In this document: in pieces, positions 35,497-45,689 of the stretch
How positions within the stretch are numbered: the stretch's first letter is position 1
Layout of the letters: each line of letters starts with the position of its first letter
Origin: Deltaproteobacteria bacterium HGW-Deltaproteobacteria-2
Lineage (GTDB): Bacteria > Desulfobacterota > Syntrophia > Syntrophales > Smithellaceae
Length of the DNA: 64,000 nucleotides
NCBI GenBank assembly: GCA_002840505.1
Contig: PHBC01000006.1
Coordinates: 62,001-126,000 of the forward strand
Reading direction: 5' to 3'
Made by a program: the position numbers and the translations under genes
The notes under the pieces: model-generated
What the model was told of the DNA's origin: nothing
Database searches by the model: none
The model's input: only the letters and a program-made list of their open reading frames with translations

Positions 35497-38400
35497 ATGA
35501 AGGCTTTTCTGCACCATATAGCAGAAAGCGGCTTCCCGCGGGGGAGGCTCTTGGCAATTGCTTTCGCTCTTGTCCTTAGTTTATGGACGGCGGGCGCAAT
35601 GGCGTTGAGCCCTCCCGCGGGCACGCCTATTGTCAACAAGGCCACCGTTCAATACGGTGATGCTAACGGGAATCCTCTGTCTACGACAAGTAATGAAGTT
35701 TCATTCCCTATTTCCGGTGCTCCGTTCCTTAAGCTTGAAAAAACAGCCGATTCCGATCCTGTTGCGCCAGGCGCTGTCTTTACCTATACTCTGCGCTACG
35801 AAAATACAGGCAACACTTCAGCCACGGGTGTTACGGTGGTTGATACACTACCGGTAAATGTGACTTTTCAGAGTGCTTCAGCAGGCGGCATCTATTCGGC
35901 GGCAACTAGCACTGTTACCTGGAATATCGGCAATCTGCCTTCAGGAACAGGTGCTTACCTGACAGTTACGGTACAGGTTCAGGCGGATCTTAATGCCGGT
36001 GCTTCTATTGTCAATAATGCCTCCATCAATTCATCAGAAGGTATTACGGGGACGTCAACCCTGACGACAACAGTCGGCTTAGGATCCAATATTGTATTGG
36101 AAAAATCCGGCGCTCCATCCGCGGTAGCGCCCAACGGCACTATTAATTATAGTTTGTCATATCGTAATATCGGTAATCAGACAGCGCAAACAGTTCGTGT
36201 TACCGACCAGATTCCCCCGGGCACGGCCTACGTGGCAGGTTCCGCTACTGCCCCGGGAATTCTCAGTGGAGGCGCCTTAACCTGGGATATAGGTGATCTG
36301 ACGGCGGGAAGTAGAGGAGAATTGACTTTTCAGGTTCATGTGTCTCCTCTGGCGACTTCCGGCCAGCAGATTACAAATCAGGCTTCGATAATCAGCACGA
36401 ATCAGACGAAAGCCTCCAACGCCGTCGTTACAGTTGTTTCATCTCAATCCCTGATGCTGTTGAAGATAGATTCCCCCGATCCGGCGCGCGCGGGAAATAA
36501 TTTAATCTACACCCTGCAAGTTAAAAATGCGGGCACAATTCCTCTTACAGGCATTGTGTTGAGTGATCCTCTTCCGGTGGGAACAACCTTTGTATCCGCC
36601 TCCGGCGGCGGTATCCCCGTGGCCGGCAACCGGCAGGTGAATTGGAACATCGGTGATCTGGCAGCAGGACAGGAACAGACGGTTACTTTAACTGTCAATG
36701 TAGATAAAACTCTGACGCAGGGACAATTGATTGAGAATACCGCTACTGCCACATCCAACGAAATGGCGCCTCAGACGGTTAGGGCTGTTTCCGGCGTAAA
36801 TGCCAGAACAGCGGGACAGATGCAATTTTTGAACGCTTGTGGCGGTCAGACGGTTATAGGATACGCAAGCGGCGACACAATTTATATTCAGGTAACTGAT
36901 TTGGATCAAAACATTAATCCGGCAGTTGCTGAGACGGTTACGGTTGTTCTGACGGATTCTGCAACAGGGGACGCAGAAAATGTAATACTTACGGAAACCG
37001 GTTCCAACACGGGAACTTTCTGTGGTTCTGCGCATAGTTCTTCAAGCGCGTCAGCACCAAACGATGGCACTTTAAGCGTTGCCAGCAACTCCCGAATTCA
37101 GGCCACATATACTGACTCGCTTGATGCTTCACCGGTTTCCAGTGTTTCAGCCCTGATCGATCCACTTGGTGTTGTATTCGATTCCATTAAGGGTACACCG
37201 GTTTCGGGCGCTGTGGTAACATTGAGAAACTGGAACAACATTAACAATTCGTGCGATCTGACAAGCTGGCCTTCTTTGCCTCCCGGTCAGATCAATCCTG
37301 CGGCAGTAACAGGAGCAGACGGCAAATTCGCATTTCCTCTGGTTTCGCCAGGAGATTATTGTTACCAGGTAACACCTCCGGCAGGTTACACTTTCCCTTC
37401 GGCTGTTTCCGATGCCGATTTGCCTGCAGGATTTACGATCGGCAATGGTTCCCGGGGTGATAAATTCACTTTGAGCGCAGGTGATCCTGCTCTTATTCGT
37501 GATATTCCGGTTGATCCTCCCCTGGGAAGACTGGTTATTACTAAAACAGTAAATAAAACATCAGCCGCTATCGGCGATCTTGTTATTTATACTTTAAAGC
37601 TGGAGAACAAGGGCGATGCTCCCGTTACGAACATAAAGGTTTCTGATGTCATGCCTCACGGCATTTCTTATATCAGTACTTCTTCGTTAATCAATGGAAA
37701 CGCCACAGCCGATCCAAAAGTTTCCAGCGGCAGGACTTTTACATGGAGCAATTCCGGCCTTGCTCCCAATAAATCATTAGAAATAACTTATAGGGCTGTT
37801 GTGGGACCTGATGCCCAGATGGGAACAGGAATCAACACAGTAACAGCTTCAGGCACAAGCCTCGGGAAAACGATTGTCTCCAACAGGGCTTTCGTGGAGA
37901 TAAAAATAACCGAAGGTGTTTTCACCAGCAAAGGTACAATTATCGGTCGAGTGTTTATTGACCGAGACGGCGACGGCTTGGCGAAAAAGAATACCGGTAT
38001 TCCTGATGTGGCACTGTATCTCGAAGATGGGACACGTGTGATTACGGATAAAAGCGGCAAATTCTCGATCACCGGAGTAGTCCCGGGAACGCATGTTCTG
38101 CGTCTCGACGAAACGAGCCTGCCGAAGGGCATGATTCCGAAGCCGCTTTCCAACCGATTTATGCACAGTGGTACTTCCCAGTTCGTTGATATGAAGCCAA
38201 GCGGACTCTTTAAGGCCAATTTTGCCGTGGATAAGAAAAATTTTGAATCTTTGGATAAACCTGCAACTGTGGCGGAAGTAAAAGAGAAAACCACGACGGT
38301 CATCGAACAATCAGACCGGAAAGTAGAAGAGACACAGCGAGAAGCAGCAACGCTGATCAGCGCGCCATCCGCTCCGGATGCAGAGAATGATGATCTTGAA

Positions 38401-41400
38401 TTAACCTCACCGGTAAAGAAAACGGAAATAACACCACCGGTGGTTTCTGCGGGGCTAAAAGAAAAAGAACACGAAAAAGCAAACGAAACAACTCTAGAAA
38501 ATAGTAAAGAAGTGACTTCATCGAGTCCGGCCAGCGCAGAAGTGTTTCAGACTGGTTCATCAAAAGATGAAAAAATTGCACAGCCGGAACTTGCCACTGC
38601 CCGGAAAGAAACACCGGTTGCAAATGATCAGGCCGCCAAAGAAGAAGTTTTGGAACTTCCTCTGGAAAAACAGATAATGAAGATGACTCCTGATCTGGAA
38701 TTTCTCAGCCCTATTGATAATTCCATATCCGGAAGGAAAAATATTCGCGTTTTGGTCAAAGCTTCCACGGACACGTCTTTGACCCTGTCTGTTAACGGAG
38801 GAATAGTAGATAAAAACCATATAGGCAAACAGATCAAATATGAGCTTGGCCATGTAGTGATTTATGAGTTTGTGGATATACGGCTCATAGCCGGTGAAGA
38901 AAATATTATAACCGCCGAGATCAAAGATCAATTCGGTATTGAACGGGGCAAAAAACAGATCCGGGTGGAAGCCACAGGTGAACCGACGCAGGTTGTCATA
39001 AATACAGATAGGACCGAAGCTGAAGCCGATGGACTGTCAAAGATTGCAGTCAATGTTTCCCTTGAGGACAGCAGGGGACATATAGTCCCTTATGCTGCCG
39101 CTATTACAGTGGATGTGACAGCCGGTGAAATACAGGAAAAAGACGCCGACCCGGCCAATGACGGGCATCAGATTATGTGTCAGGCCGGCATAGCTCATTT
39201 TACAATTATCGCACCTCGTGAGACGGGAAGCGCTAAGATTAATGTACAGATAAATGACCTGAATAAATCTGTTGATGTTTATTTTGTTCCGCATCTGCGC
39301 CCGATGTTTGTCGTTGGTATAGGAGAAATTGTACTAGGACACGGCAATTCGTCAGGTGATTTGAGTTATCTTAAACACAGGTCAACTTTCGGAGATGGAA
39401 CATACCTTAACGGGCGCGGGGCTTTCTTCCTGAAAGGAAATATTTATAAGGATGTTCTCCTTACCGCCGCCTATGACTCCGACAAGAAGCGAACAGACGA
39501 ACTGTTCAGAGAGTCGGATACCCGCGTCGATACGGAAGAGAAGTATCCGATTTACGGCGATGAAAGCAAGGTTGGTTATGAAGCTCTTTCCCGTGAAAAT
39601 CTTTATGTCAAGTTGGAAAAGGGCAAATCTTATCTGCTCTACGGAGACTATCGTACTGACCTTACAGAAACAAAACTTAGCGCATATACTCGATCCTTTA
39701 ACGGACTTAAGTTTGAAGTCAATACAGAAAAATTCCGTCTGCGTTCTTTCGGAACGCATACTGATCAAGGCCAGTTTATTGATACACTACCCGGCAAGGG
39801 CATATCCGGTTATTATTATCTGACTCATTATCAAATTATCGATGGCTCGGAACGTGTGGTTATCGAAACGCGTGATCGCCTGCAGCCTGATCGTGTTCTG
39901 AACAGAGAACTCAAATCGCGGGGTTCTGACTACGAAATTGATTATGGTCTGGGCACAATTCTTTTCAATGTCGCTATTCCCAGTTATGATTCTGACGGTA
40001 ATCCTCTTTATATAGTGACCACCTACGAGAGTCGGCAGGATGGTGATCAATATTATATTTACGGAGGACGTGGCGCCTACAAAATTACAGACCAATTGGA
40101 AGTCGGAGCTACCGGCATAGTAGAAGAAAATTCCATCAGTGATTACAACCTGTTTGGCGGTGACGTAACTTTGAGGTTGCCTGGTTCTACTATTCTGAAG
40201 GCGGAATATGCCCGAACACGCGGTTTGTTTGATATAAGCAGTTCTTATGTGCCCCAGGATGGAGAAGGCTGGTCGTTTGATCTGGAAAGTAAACCACTGA
40301 AACAACTGATGCTGAAAGGTTACTATCGCGATCTGAGCGATTACTTCAGCAATCCATCGGCGTCTGACGCGGTCCGCGGCACAAGCAAGATCGGTCTGGA
40401 GGCCGCTTATGAAATTCAGCCGACATTAACGATGAAGGCCAAATATCTGGATGAAAAAGACAGGATTAACAATTCATCGCACTTGCTGGCTTCAGTTGGT
40501 GCGACTAAGAAATTTACTAAAACCATGGTCAGCGCGGAACTGGCTCATGAAACTGCCGACAATCTAACCGATACGCCGGCGCAAATTCCGTATACTCCAG
40601 GGGGACTGCTCAACGGAGTTCCTTTCTTTAATTCCTATGAGACACCGGAGCGCGCGACATTCCTAAAACTTGCGATAGAAAGAGAACTTCTAAAAGATCT
40701 ATCTCTTTCTCTCAGTCACAAACAGGATATTGGCGGGAATGGTTATTTCTTAAGTCAGGGTGGACTGAATTATCAGTTAAACAAATCGAATAAATTATAT
40801 ATTCGTGAAGAATATGCGAAATATCAGGATGGCACACAGACCCGCACGTTAATCGGTGCAGAATCGCAGGTTGTCAAGAATACCACAGCTTATACGGAAT
40901 ACCGTCTGGCCGATGGTTCCGCCGGTTACCGTAATGAGCAGGTCATTGGGTTGAAAAATAAATTGCAGGTTATGGAAGGAGTCACTGCTAATATTGCCGG
41001 GGAATATCTGACAACATTGAGCGGTCAGAAAAATCCGAATCAGCCGGATGCCTATGCTGCTGCCGTAGGACTGGAATATCTACCCAAGGAAGATTTCAAA
41101 CTCACCGGCAGATTGGAACATAGAAACGAGATTGACGGTGACAAGAGTTCGTATCTGGCGGAAATTTCATCTGCTTACAAGCTTAACCCCGATTATTCGC
41201 TGCTTTTACGTGAACGGTATTTCCTGGAAAAGAACGGTAGTAGTGATAATCACACATCACGTTTCCTCGTAGGCTTGGCCTATCGTCCGCTTGACAATGA
41301 TCGTTTCAACGCTCTGGGCAAGATAGAATATAAATATAACAGGCAATCGGCTTCATCGCCCAATTATACAATAAATTCGTTTATTGTTTCCACGGAAGGA

Positions 41401-41778
41401 GTTTATCAGTTCAATCCGAAAATACAACTAATGGGTAAATATGCGGGCAAACTGGAGATAGATGACAGCTTTAACTCTTATACGGATTTAGTTGCAGCCA
41501 GAATACTTTATGATTTAACAGACAGGTTTGATGTTGGAGTGGAATACCGTATGCTGACGTCTCATTTGACCAATACCAGACTCCATGGCGGTTCTGCCGA
41601 AGTTGGCTACAGGGTTATTGATCAACTCTGGCTCTCTCTCGGTTATTGTTTCGACCGGTTTGATGAAGATTTGACCGGTGACAGTTATTATGGCGAAGGA
41701 CCCTATTTAAAACTCCGATTCAAGTTTGACGAAACAACTCTGCGGAAAATTAAATCATCCGCAGTAAATAGCCGCTAA
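35497..41778 (+). CDS. Giant DUF11/Ig-like surface protein with C-terminal beta-barrel-like region
   Basis: A 2093-residue exported protein. After a signal peptide (to about 36) come DUF11 repeats near 77, 198, 319 and 675, a module near 439 shared with the interrupted gene at 31437 (GDTIYIQVTDLDQN, LTETGSNTGTF), a CNA-B-like unit near 558, and an SdrD-like carboxypeptidase-regulatory unit near 813 (GRVFIDRDGDGLAKKN). A charged, low-complexity Glu/Lys/Thr/Ser linker spans about 919-1060. Two Ig/invasin-like domains follow (about 1066 and 1163). The last 820 residues are alternating aromatic beta strands typical of an outer-membrane barrel. Barrel length far exceeds a classical autotransporter barrel. 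The protein probably displays or secretes the DUF11 proteins encoded upstream; this is inference. Confidence 0.8.
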   Translation: MKAFLHHIAESGFPRGRLLAIAFALVLSLWTAGAMALSPPAGTPIVNKATVQYGDANGNPLSTTSNEVSFPISGAPFLKLEKTADSDPVAPGAVFTYTLRYENTGNTSATGVTVVDTLPVNVTFQSASAGGIYSAATSTVTWNIGNLPSGTGAYLTVTVQVQADLNAGASIVNNASINSSEGITGTSTLTTTVGLGSNIVLEKSGAPSAVAPNGTINYSLSYRNIGNQTAQTVRVTDQIPPGTAYVAGSATAPGILSGGALTWDIGDLTAGSRGELTFQVHVSPLATSGQQITNQASIISTNQTKASNAVVTVVSSQSLMLLKIDSPDPARAGNNLIYTLQVKNAGTIPLTGIVLSDPLPVGTTFVSASGGGIPVAGNRQVNWNIGDLAAGQEQTVTLTVNVDKTLTQGQLIENTATATSNEMAPQTVRAVSGVNARTAGQMQFLNACGGQTVIGYASGDTIYIQVTDLDQNINPAVAETVTVVLTDSATGDAENVILTETGSNTGTFCGSAHSSSSASAPNDGTLSVASNSRIQATYTDSLDASPVSSVSALIDPLGVVFDSIKGTPVSGAVVTLRNWNNINNSCDLTSWPSLPPGQINPAAVTGADGKFAFPLVSPGDYCYQVTPPAGYTFPSAVSDADLPAGFTIGNGSRGDKFTLSAGDPALIRDIPVDPPLGRLVITKTVNKTSAAIGDLVIYTLKLENKGDAPVTNIKVSDVMPHGISYISTSSLINGNATADPKVSSGRTFTWSNSGLAPNKSLEITYRAVVGPDAQMGTGINTVTASGTSLGKTIVSNRAFVEIKITEGVFTSKGTIIGRVFIDRDGDGLAKKNTGIPDVALYLEDGTRVITDKSGKFSITGVVPGTHVLRLDETSLPKGMIPKPLSNRFMHSGTSQFVDMKPSGLFKANFAVDKKNFESLDKPATVAEVKEKTTTVIEQSDRKVEETQREAATLISAPSAPDAENDDLELTSPVKKTEITPPVVSAGLKEKEHEKANETTLENSKEVTSSSPASAEVFQTGSSKDEKIAQPELATARKETPVANDQAAKEEVLELPLEKQIMKMTPDLEFLSPIDNSISGRKNIRVLVKASTDTSLTLSVNGGIVDKNHIGKQIKYELGHVVIYEFVDIRLIAGEENIITAEIKDQFGIERGKKQIRVEATGEPTQVVINTDRTEAEADGLSKIAVNVSLEDSRGHIVPYAAAITVDVTAGEIQEKDADPANDGHQIMCQAGIAHFTIIAPRETGSAKINVQINDLNKSVDVYFVPHLRPMFVVGIGEIVLGHGNSSGDLSYLKHRSTFGDGTYLNGRGAFFLKGNIYKDVLLTAAYDSDKKRTDELFRESDTRVDTEEKYPIYGDESKVGYEALSRENLYVKLEKGKSYLLYGDYRTDLTETKLSAYTRSFNGLKFEVNTEKFRLRSFGTHTDQGQFIDTLPGKGISGYYYLTHYQIIDGSERVVIETRDRLQPDRVLNRELKSRGSDYEIDYGLGTILFNVAIPSYDSDGNPLYIVTTYESRQDGDQYYIYGGRGAYKITDQLEVGATGIVEENSISDYNLFGGDVTLRLPGSTILKAEYARTRGLFDISSSYVPQDGEGWSFDLESKPLKQLMLKGYYRDLSDYFSNPSASDAVRGTSKIGLEAAYEIQPTLTMKAKYLDEKDRINNSSHLLASVGATKKFTKTMVSAELAHETADNLTDTPAQIPYTPGGLLNGVPFFNSYETPERATFLKLAIERELLKDLSLSLSHKQDIGGNGYFLSQGGLNYQLNKSNKLYIREEYAKYQDGTQTRTLIGAESQVVKNTTAYTEYRLADGSAGYRNEQVIGLKNKLQVMEGVTANIAGEYLTTLSGQKNPNQPDAYAAAVGLEYLPKEDFKLTGRLEHRNEIDGDKSSYLAEISSAYKLNPDYSLLLRERYFLEKNGSSDNHTSRFLVGLAYRPLDNDRFNALGKIEYKYNRQSASSPNYTINSFIVSTEGVYQFNPKIQLMGKYAGKLEIDDSFNSYTDLVAARILYDLTDRFDVGVEYRMLTSHLTNTRLHGGSAEVGYRVIDQLWLSLGYCFDRFDEDLTGDSYYGEGPYLKLRFKFDETTLRKIKSSAVNSR

Positions 41779-41880
41779 TCTCTTTATGGACAAATATCGC
41801 ATATTCAATACTTGTCAAAAAAATAGATTTATAACAAGCTTCTCAAATGAGAAATATTTTTTCCCTCAAAGGATATAATT

Positions 41881-42519
41881 ATGAAAGTCAAAACCCAGGA
41901 GCTTTTTAATTTTTATTCACACCTTGCCGGAATGATCGCTGCTGTCATCGGAACCGTCTTTCTGTTAATTGTTGCCAGTCATTCGGCGTCCGGTTTTGTT
42001 ACGGCTCTTATTTATGGATTCTCTGCAGTTTTTCTTTTTGCAGCAAGTTCTCTATATCATGCCTTCAAAAAGGAAGAAAATGAGATATCCTTCTGGAGAA
42101 GAATGGATAAACTGGCAATTTTTTTTATGATCGCCGGAACATTTACTCCTGTGTGTTATTTTTATCTGGATGGTGCATATAGATGGTCGATGATTGCCTT
42201 CCAATGGAGTCTTGTGGGTTTTGGTTTAATGTCCCAGATTTTTTTCCCAAAAGCTCCACGCAAATTATACGCGGCTATATACATATCAATGGGCTGGTCA
42301 GGGCTTTTCGTTATTAAACAGGTCCTTGCCAATATGCCTTTAAGCCAGGGAGTCCTTCTGTTTTCCGGTGGAATCGCTTATACAGTGGGGGGTATTATTT
42401 ATGCCGTAAAAAAGCCAAGAATGTTTACCGGTATCTTCAGTTTCCATGAACTCTTTCACATCATGGTTCTGATTGGCGGAGTCCTGCATTATGCAATGAT
42501 TTACAGAATTTATTGTTGA
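41881..42519 (+). CDS. Hemolysin III family membrane protein (YqfA/PAQR-like)
   Basis: A 212-residue protein with seven predicted membrane helices. The family metal-site residues are visible: SSLYHAF in helix 2, and FHELFHIMVLIGGVLHY near the C-terminus with the paired His. Despite the name, most members are not proven haemolysins. AAAGGATATAATT precedes the ATG. The final codons and TGA stop (IYC-stop) lie inside the family-2 repeat that begins at 42513, so the present C-terminus may have been set by that repeat. Confidence 0.87.
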   Translation: MKVKTQELFNFYSHLAGMIAAVIGTVFLLIVASHSASGFVTALIYGFSAVFLFAASSLYHAFKKEENEISFWRRMDKLAIFFMIAGTFTPVCYFYLDGAYRWSMIAFQWSLVGFGLMSQIFFPKAPRKLYAAIYISMGWSGLFVIKQVLANMPLSQGVLLFSGGIAYTVGGIIYAVKKPRMFTGIFSFHELFHIMVLIGGVLHYAMIYRIYC

Positions 42520-42608
42520 AACTCCAATTCCGAAAGCGAAGCGTAGCGGAATTGGTAAGTTGAATCCCGACGCTGTCGGGACAAAGCGGAGGGTGCATAC
42601 CCGTGATT
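42513..42608. repeat. Composite palindromic repeat (family 2), plus-strand copy with three hairpins
   Basis: TTGTTGAAACTCC is followed by a 9-bp stem CCAATTCCG / CGGAATTGG, the link GTAAGTTGAA, the hairpin TCCCGAC-GCT-GTCGGGA, then AAGCGGA and the small palindrome GGGTGCATACCC ending in CCCGTGAT. It is the most regular copy of the family in this window and overlaps the end of the hemolysin III gene. Confidence 0.75.
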
Positions 42609-43011
42609 CCCGGCTTGGCGTCTAAATAATGAGCGCGGCAAGTTCGTTATTCTCTGAAATAAACTTCGGTTCAAAAAAAAATTACTTGACAAAAAACTAA
42701 TTTAGCGTTTTTTATTTCCGGTAGTTTTGCTGAGGGATATTCAATTCGCGTAGCCCATTATTTATTGCCCCTCCTATCTAACGAGATTATTCGACACCGG
42801 GTCAGCCCGATGAAATAATATTAATCAAAAACAAGACTTGTCCCTATTCAGAAAATTGCTTCCTTAAGGCAAGTGGTTAAGAAGTTGGGACAATAGGAAA
42901 AGGGATGGAATACAAATAATAAAAATTTATTTGTTCTTTAATTTTAGTGAAGATTTAAAAAATTAGTACCTATTTTCGTTGCCAGTATAAAAATTGCAAA
43001 GAGATAGATGT
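42609..43011. other. Intergenic region before the two-component genes
   Basis: After the repeat this stretch has a TTGACA (about 42685) in an AT-rich context that could be part of a promoter for the kinase operon, with no convincing -10 box. I see no RNA gene or open frame of merit. Confidence 0.3.
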
Positions 43012-44433
43012 ATGAAAGAAAATTCTTCATCTGAAATCAGCAATCCGAAATCACTCCGGACATTGATGGTTGATAATTCGGAAAACGACGTACTTCTTAT
43101 ACTTCGTGAACTGCAAAAAGGCGGATACAATCCCTCTTATGAAAGGGTGGAAACCGCCATCGCCATGGAAGAAATCATCAAAGATAAACAATGGGATATT
43201 ATTCTTTGCGACTATACAATGCCGAAGTTCAACGCTCCGTCGGCCATTGCTCTTCTAAAGAAAACCGATATAGATATTCCTATTATTATTGTATCCGGAA
43301 GTATTGGCGAAGATGCTGCCGTAGAATGTATGCGGCTGGGAGCACAGGATTATATCATGAAGGGGAACTTATCCCGTCTTTGTCCGGCCATAGCCAGAGA
43401 ATTAGAAGAAGCGGTAAATAGAAACAGGCAAAAGCAGGCGGAGGAGAACTTCCGCCGTTCTCTGGAAGATTTGCCGCTGGGTGTACGCATCGTGACCGTG
43501 GATGGAGAGACTCTCTATGCCAATAAGGCCATTCTGGATATCTATGGTTACGATAGCATTGAAGAATTAAAAACAACTCCTGTAGAAAATCGCTACACTC
43601 CGGAGAGTTTTGCCGAGTACCAGATAAGAAGAGAAAAAAGAAAACGAGAAGATGATACCCCCTCCGAATACGATATAGGCATTGTAAGGAAAAACGGTGA
43701 AGTACGCTATATCCATGTCTTACGCAAAGATGTATTATGGAATGGCGAAAAGCAGGTTCAAGTTTTATATAGCGACATTACCGACCGCAAGCAAGCGGAA
43801 GAAAGATTTCTTACCTCCCTTCGGGAAAAAGATATTCTTCTCAAGGAAGTTCATCACCGGGTGAAGAACAACATGCAGGTGATATCCGGCCTTCTCGATC
43901 TTCCGGCAGCGTTAAGCGGAAATCAGGAACGGAGGAAAATGTTCCGTGAGAGCCAGAACAGGATCCAGGCCATGTCACTGGTACATGAAAAACTCTACGG
44001 TTCAAAGGATTTCACAAGAATCGATCTGGCTGGTTATGTGAGAACTATGTCACAGGATTTATTTCAATCATACAAAGTCAATCCAGGGAAAATAGATCTG
44101 ATCGTTCAAACCGACGGAAATGTTTATGTAGATATTAACAAGGCAATTCCCTGCGGCTTGATTTTGAACGAATTAATTTCCAATGCGCTTAAACACGCTT
44201 TCCCCGGAAATAGACATGGTGAGTTAACGATTATAATAAGCCAAACGAAAAACACAGAGATAGAAATCGTTGTCCGGGATAATGGCTTAGGCTTATCAGG
44301 CGATGTTGATGTTCACCAACCGCTGTCTGTGGGGTTGCATTTGGTGAACGGGCTGGTAAAGAACCAGCTTGACGGCCAAATAGAATTTAGACGTGCCGCC
44401 GGAACAGAAATAAGTATGAAATTTCCTTTATAA
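43012..44433 (+). CDS. Hybrid sensor: receiver-PAS-HisKA_2 histidine kinase
   Basis: A 473-residue cytoplasmic protein. An N-terminal receiver domain (about 15-130; phospho-acceptor Asp in ILCDYTMPKF, Lys in YIMKG) is followed by one PAS/PAC domain (about 145-265) and a HisKA_2/HATPase_c kinase core (about 275-473) with EVHHRVKNNMQ as the His box, NELISNALKHAF as the N box and RDNGLGL as the G1 box. The PAS is a close paralogue of the fourth PAS in the protein at 2066-4396. It is transcribed with the downstream response regulator, 21 bases away. Signal unknown. The ATG at 43012 is favoured over TTG 42994. Confidence 0.87.
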   Translation: MKENSSSEISNPKSLRTLMVDNSENDVLLILRELQKGGYNPSYERVETAIAMEEIIKDKQWDIILCDYTMPKFNAPSAIALLKKTDIDIPIIIVSGSIGEDAAVECMRLGAQDYIMKGNLSRLCPAIARELEEAVNRNRQKQAEENFRRSLEDLPLGVRIVTVDGETLYANKAILDIYGYDSIEELKTTPVENRYTPESFAEYQIRREKRKREDDTPSEYDIGIVRKNGEVRYIHVLRKDVLWNGEKQVQVLYSDITDRKQAEERFLTSLREKDILLKEVHHRVKNNMQVISGLLDLPAALSGNQERRKMFRESQNRIQAMSLVHEKLYGSKDFTRIDLAGYVRTMSQDLFQSYKVNPGKIDLIVQTDGNVYVDINKAIPCGLILNELISNALKHAFPGNRHGELTIIISQTKNTEIEIVVRDNGLGLSGDVDVHQPLSVGLHLVNGLVKNQLDGQIEFRRAAGTEISMKFPL

Positions 44434-44454
44434 TTTGAGGGAGGAGATATAGTT

Positions 44455-45447
44455 ATGAACAGTGTTAACAGTAGAAAAAGTGATAAAATTATGGTCGTGG
44501 AAGACGAATGGATTGTCGCCGATCAGCTTTGCAATAATCTGAAGGATCTTGGGTACATGGTTTGTTCGACGGCATCGACAGGAGATGAAGCTATCAGTAA
44601 CGTGAAAGAGGATAAACCGGATCTGATCCTGATGGATATTGTTTTAAAGAATAAAATGGATGGCATTGAAGCTGCCGAACAGATCACTTCACAGTTCAAT
44701 ATACCTGTCATTTATCTGACTGCTTATACGAATCAGGAATATATCGAACGTGCAAAGCAGACAAAGCCTTTCGGTTATCTGATCAAACCTTTTAAGCAGG
44801 GGGAACTGTATGCCAATATCGAAATGGCTCTTCATAAACACCGGTTAGATAAAGAAATCAAAGAGTATCTGGAACGCCTGGTAAAATGTTACAGAGGGAC
44901 GGTTGAAAGTGTTTCGGAAGCAATTGAATTGCGCGGGCCTTATGCTGCCGGTCATCACCGGAGGGTTGCTGAATTTGCACATGCCATAGCCAGGAAAATG
45001 GGACTTTCCGATTTTTCTATAGATGGGACTTGTTTGGCAGCATTTGTTTATGACATCGGCCTTGTGAGTGTACCTCTCAGTGTAATTCAGGATTCCGGAC
45101 AGTTGACAGGACTTAAGCTGGATTTGTATCGCAACTATCCGAAAACGAGTTACGACGTTTTGGAAAAAATAGATTTCCCCTGGCCCGTTGCTGATATTGT
45201 TCTGCAACATTGCGAATGTTACGATGGATCCGGATTCCCTAAAGGAATAAAGAAGGATGATATCCTTATCGAAGCCAGGATTCTGGCCGTAGCGCATGCC
45301 CTTGAAGACTTGACTTCTCATAAGTCATTCCGGAATGCCCTTCCTTTGAATCATGCTCTTGATGAAATAAAGCGCTATCGTGAATCCAAGTATGATCCAA
45401 ATGTTGTGGATATATGTTTAAGGCTTTTCAGGGATGTAAGTATATAG
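44455..45447 (+). CDS. Response regulator with degenerate HD-GYP output domain
   Basis: Receiver domain at about 10-125 with phospho-acceptor Asp61 (LILMDIVL) and KPF lysine, then an HD-GYP fold at about 140-330. Most HD-GYP metal and catalytic residues are replaced compared with the intact paralogue at 2066-4396: HDIGK reads YDIGL, the later KAHTQ His is RNYPK, QHHE reads QHCE, GSGYP reads GSGFP, and ADVVEA reads AHALED. Fold-shaping residues remain. It is therefore probably not a phosphodiesterase but a binding or partner-interaction module controlled by the adjacent kinase. A strong ribosome site (GGGAGGAG) precedes the ATG. Confidence 0.87.
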   Translation: MNSVNSRKSDKIMVVEDEWIVADQLCNNLKDLGYMVCSTASTGDEAISNVKEDKPDLILMDIVLKNKMDGIEAAEQITSQFNIPVIYLTAYTNQEYIERAKQTKPFGYLIKPFKQGELYANIEMALHKHRLDKEIKEYLERLVKCYRGTVESVSEAIELRGPYAAGHHRRVAEFAHAIARKMGLSDFSIDGTCLAAFVYDIGLVSVPLSVIQDSGQLTGLKLDLYRNYPKTSYDVLEKIDFPWPVADIVLQHCECYDGSGFPKGIKKDDILIEARILAVAHALEDLTSHKSFRNALPLNHALDEIKRYRESKYDPNVVDICLRLFRDVSI

Positions 45448-45689
45448 GCTGGGAAACTGATTCATACAGCACAGATTTTAAATCACAGTGCTGTCTTTGC
45501 GGCTGGCGGAAAATCTTTTTCGGAGGCTTTCTTAATCTTAAGAAGGAAAAGACATCAATAATTATAATATTTTAACCAGTGATAAATAACCCTTGCTTTC
45601 TGTTATAGTTTGATATAAAAGCCACACCTACTAATTTTTTAAGACTCCTTGCCTGTTAAATCAGGCTTTAGAGCCGAAAGGAGAAAATT
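45448..45689. other. Intergenic region before rpsF with hairpins
   Basis: ACAGCAC / GTGCTGT (45466-45494) forms a hairpin without a T-run, and TTCTTAA-TC-TTAAGAA lies further on. A TTGCTT (45593-45598) and TATAAA (45614-45619) pair with a 15-base spacer is the best promoter candidate for the ribosomal operon, but it is weak. Confidence 0.35.
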
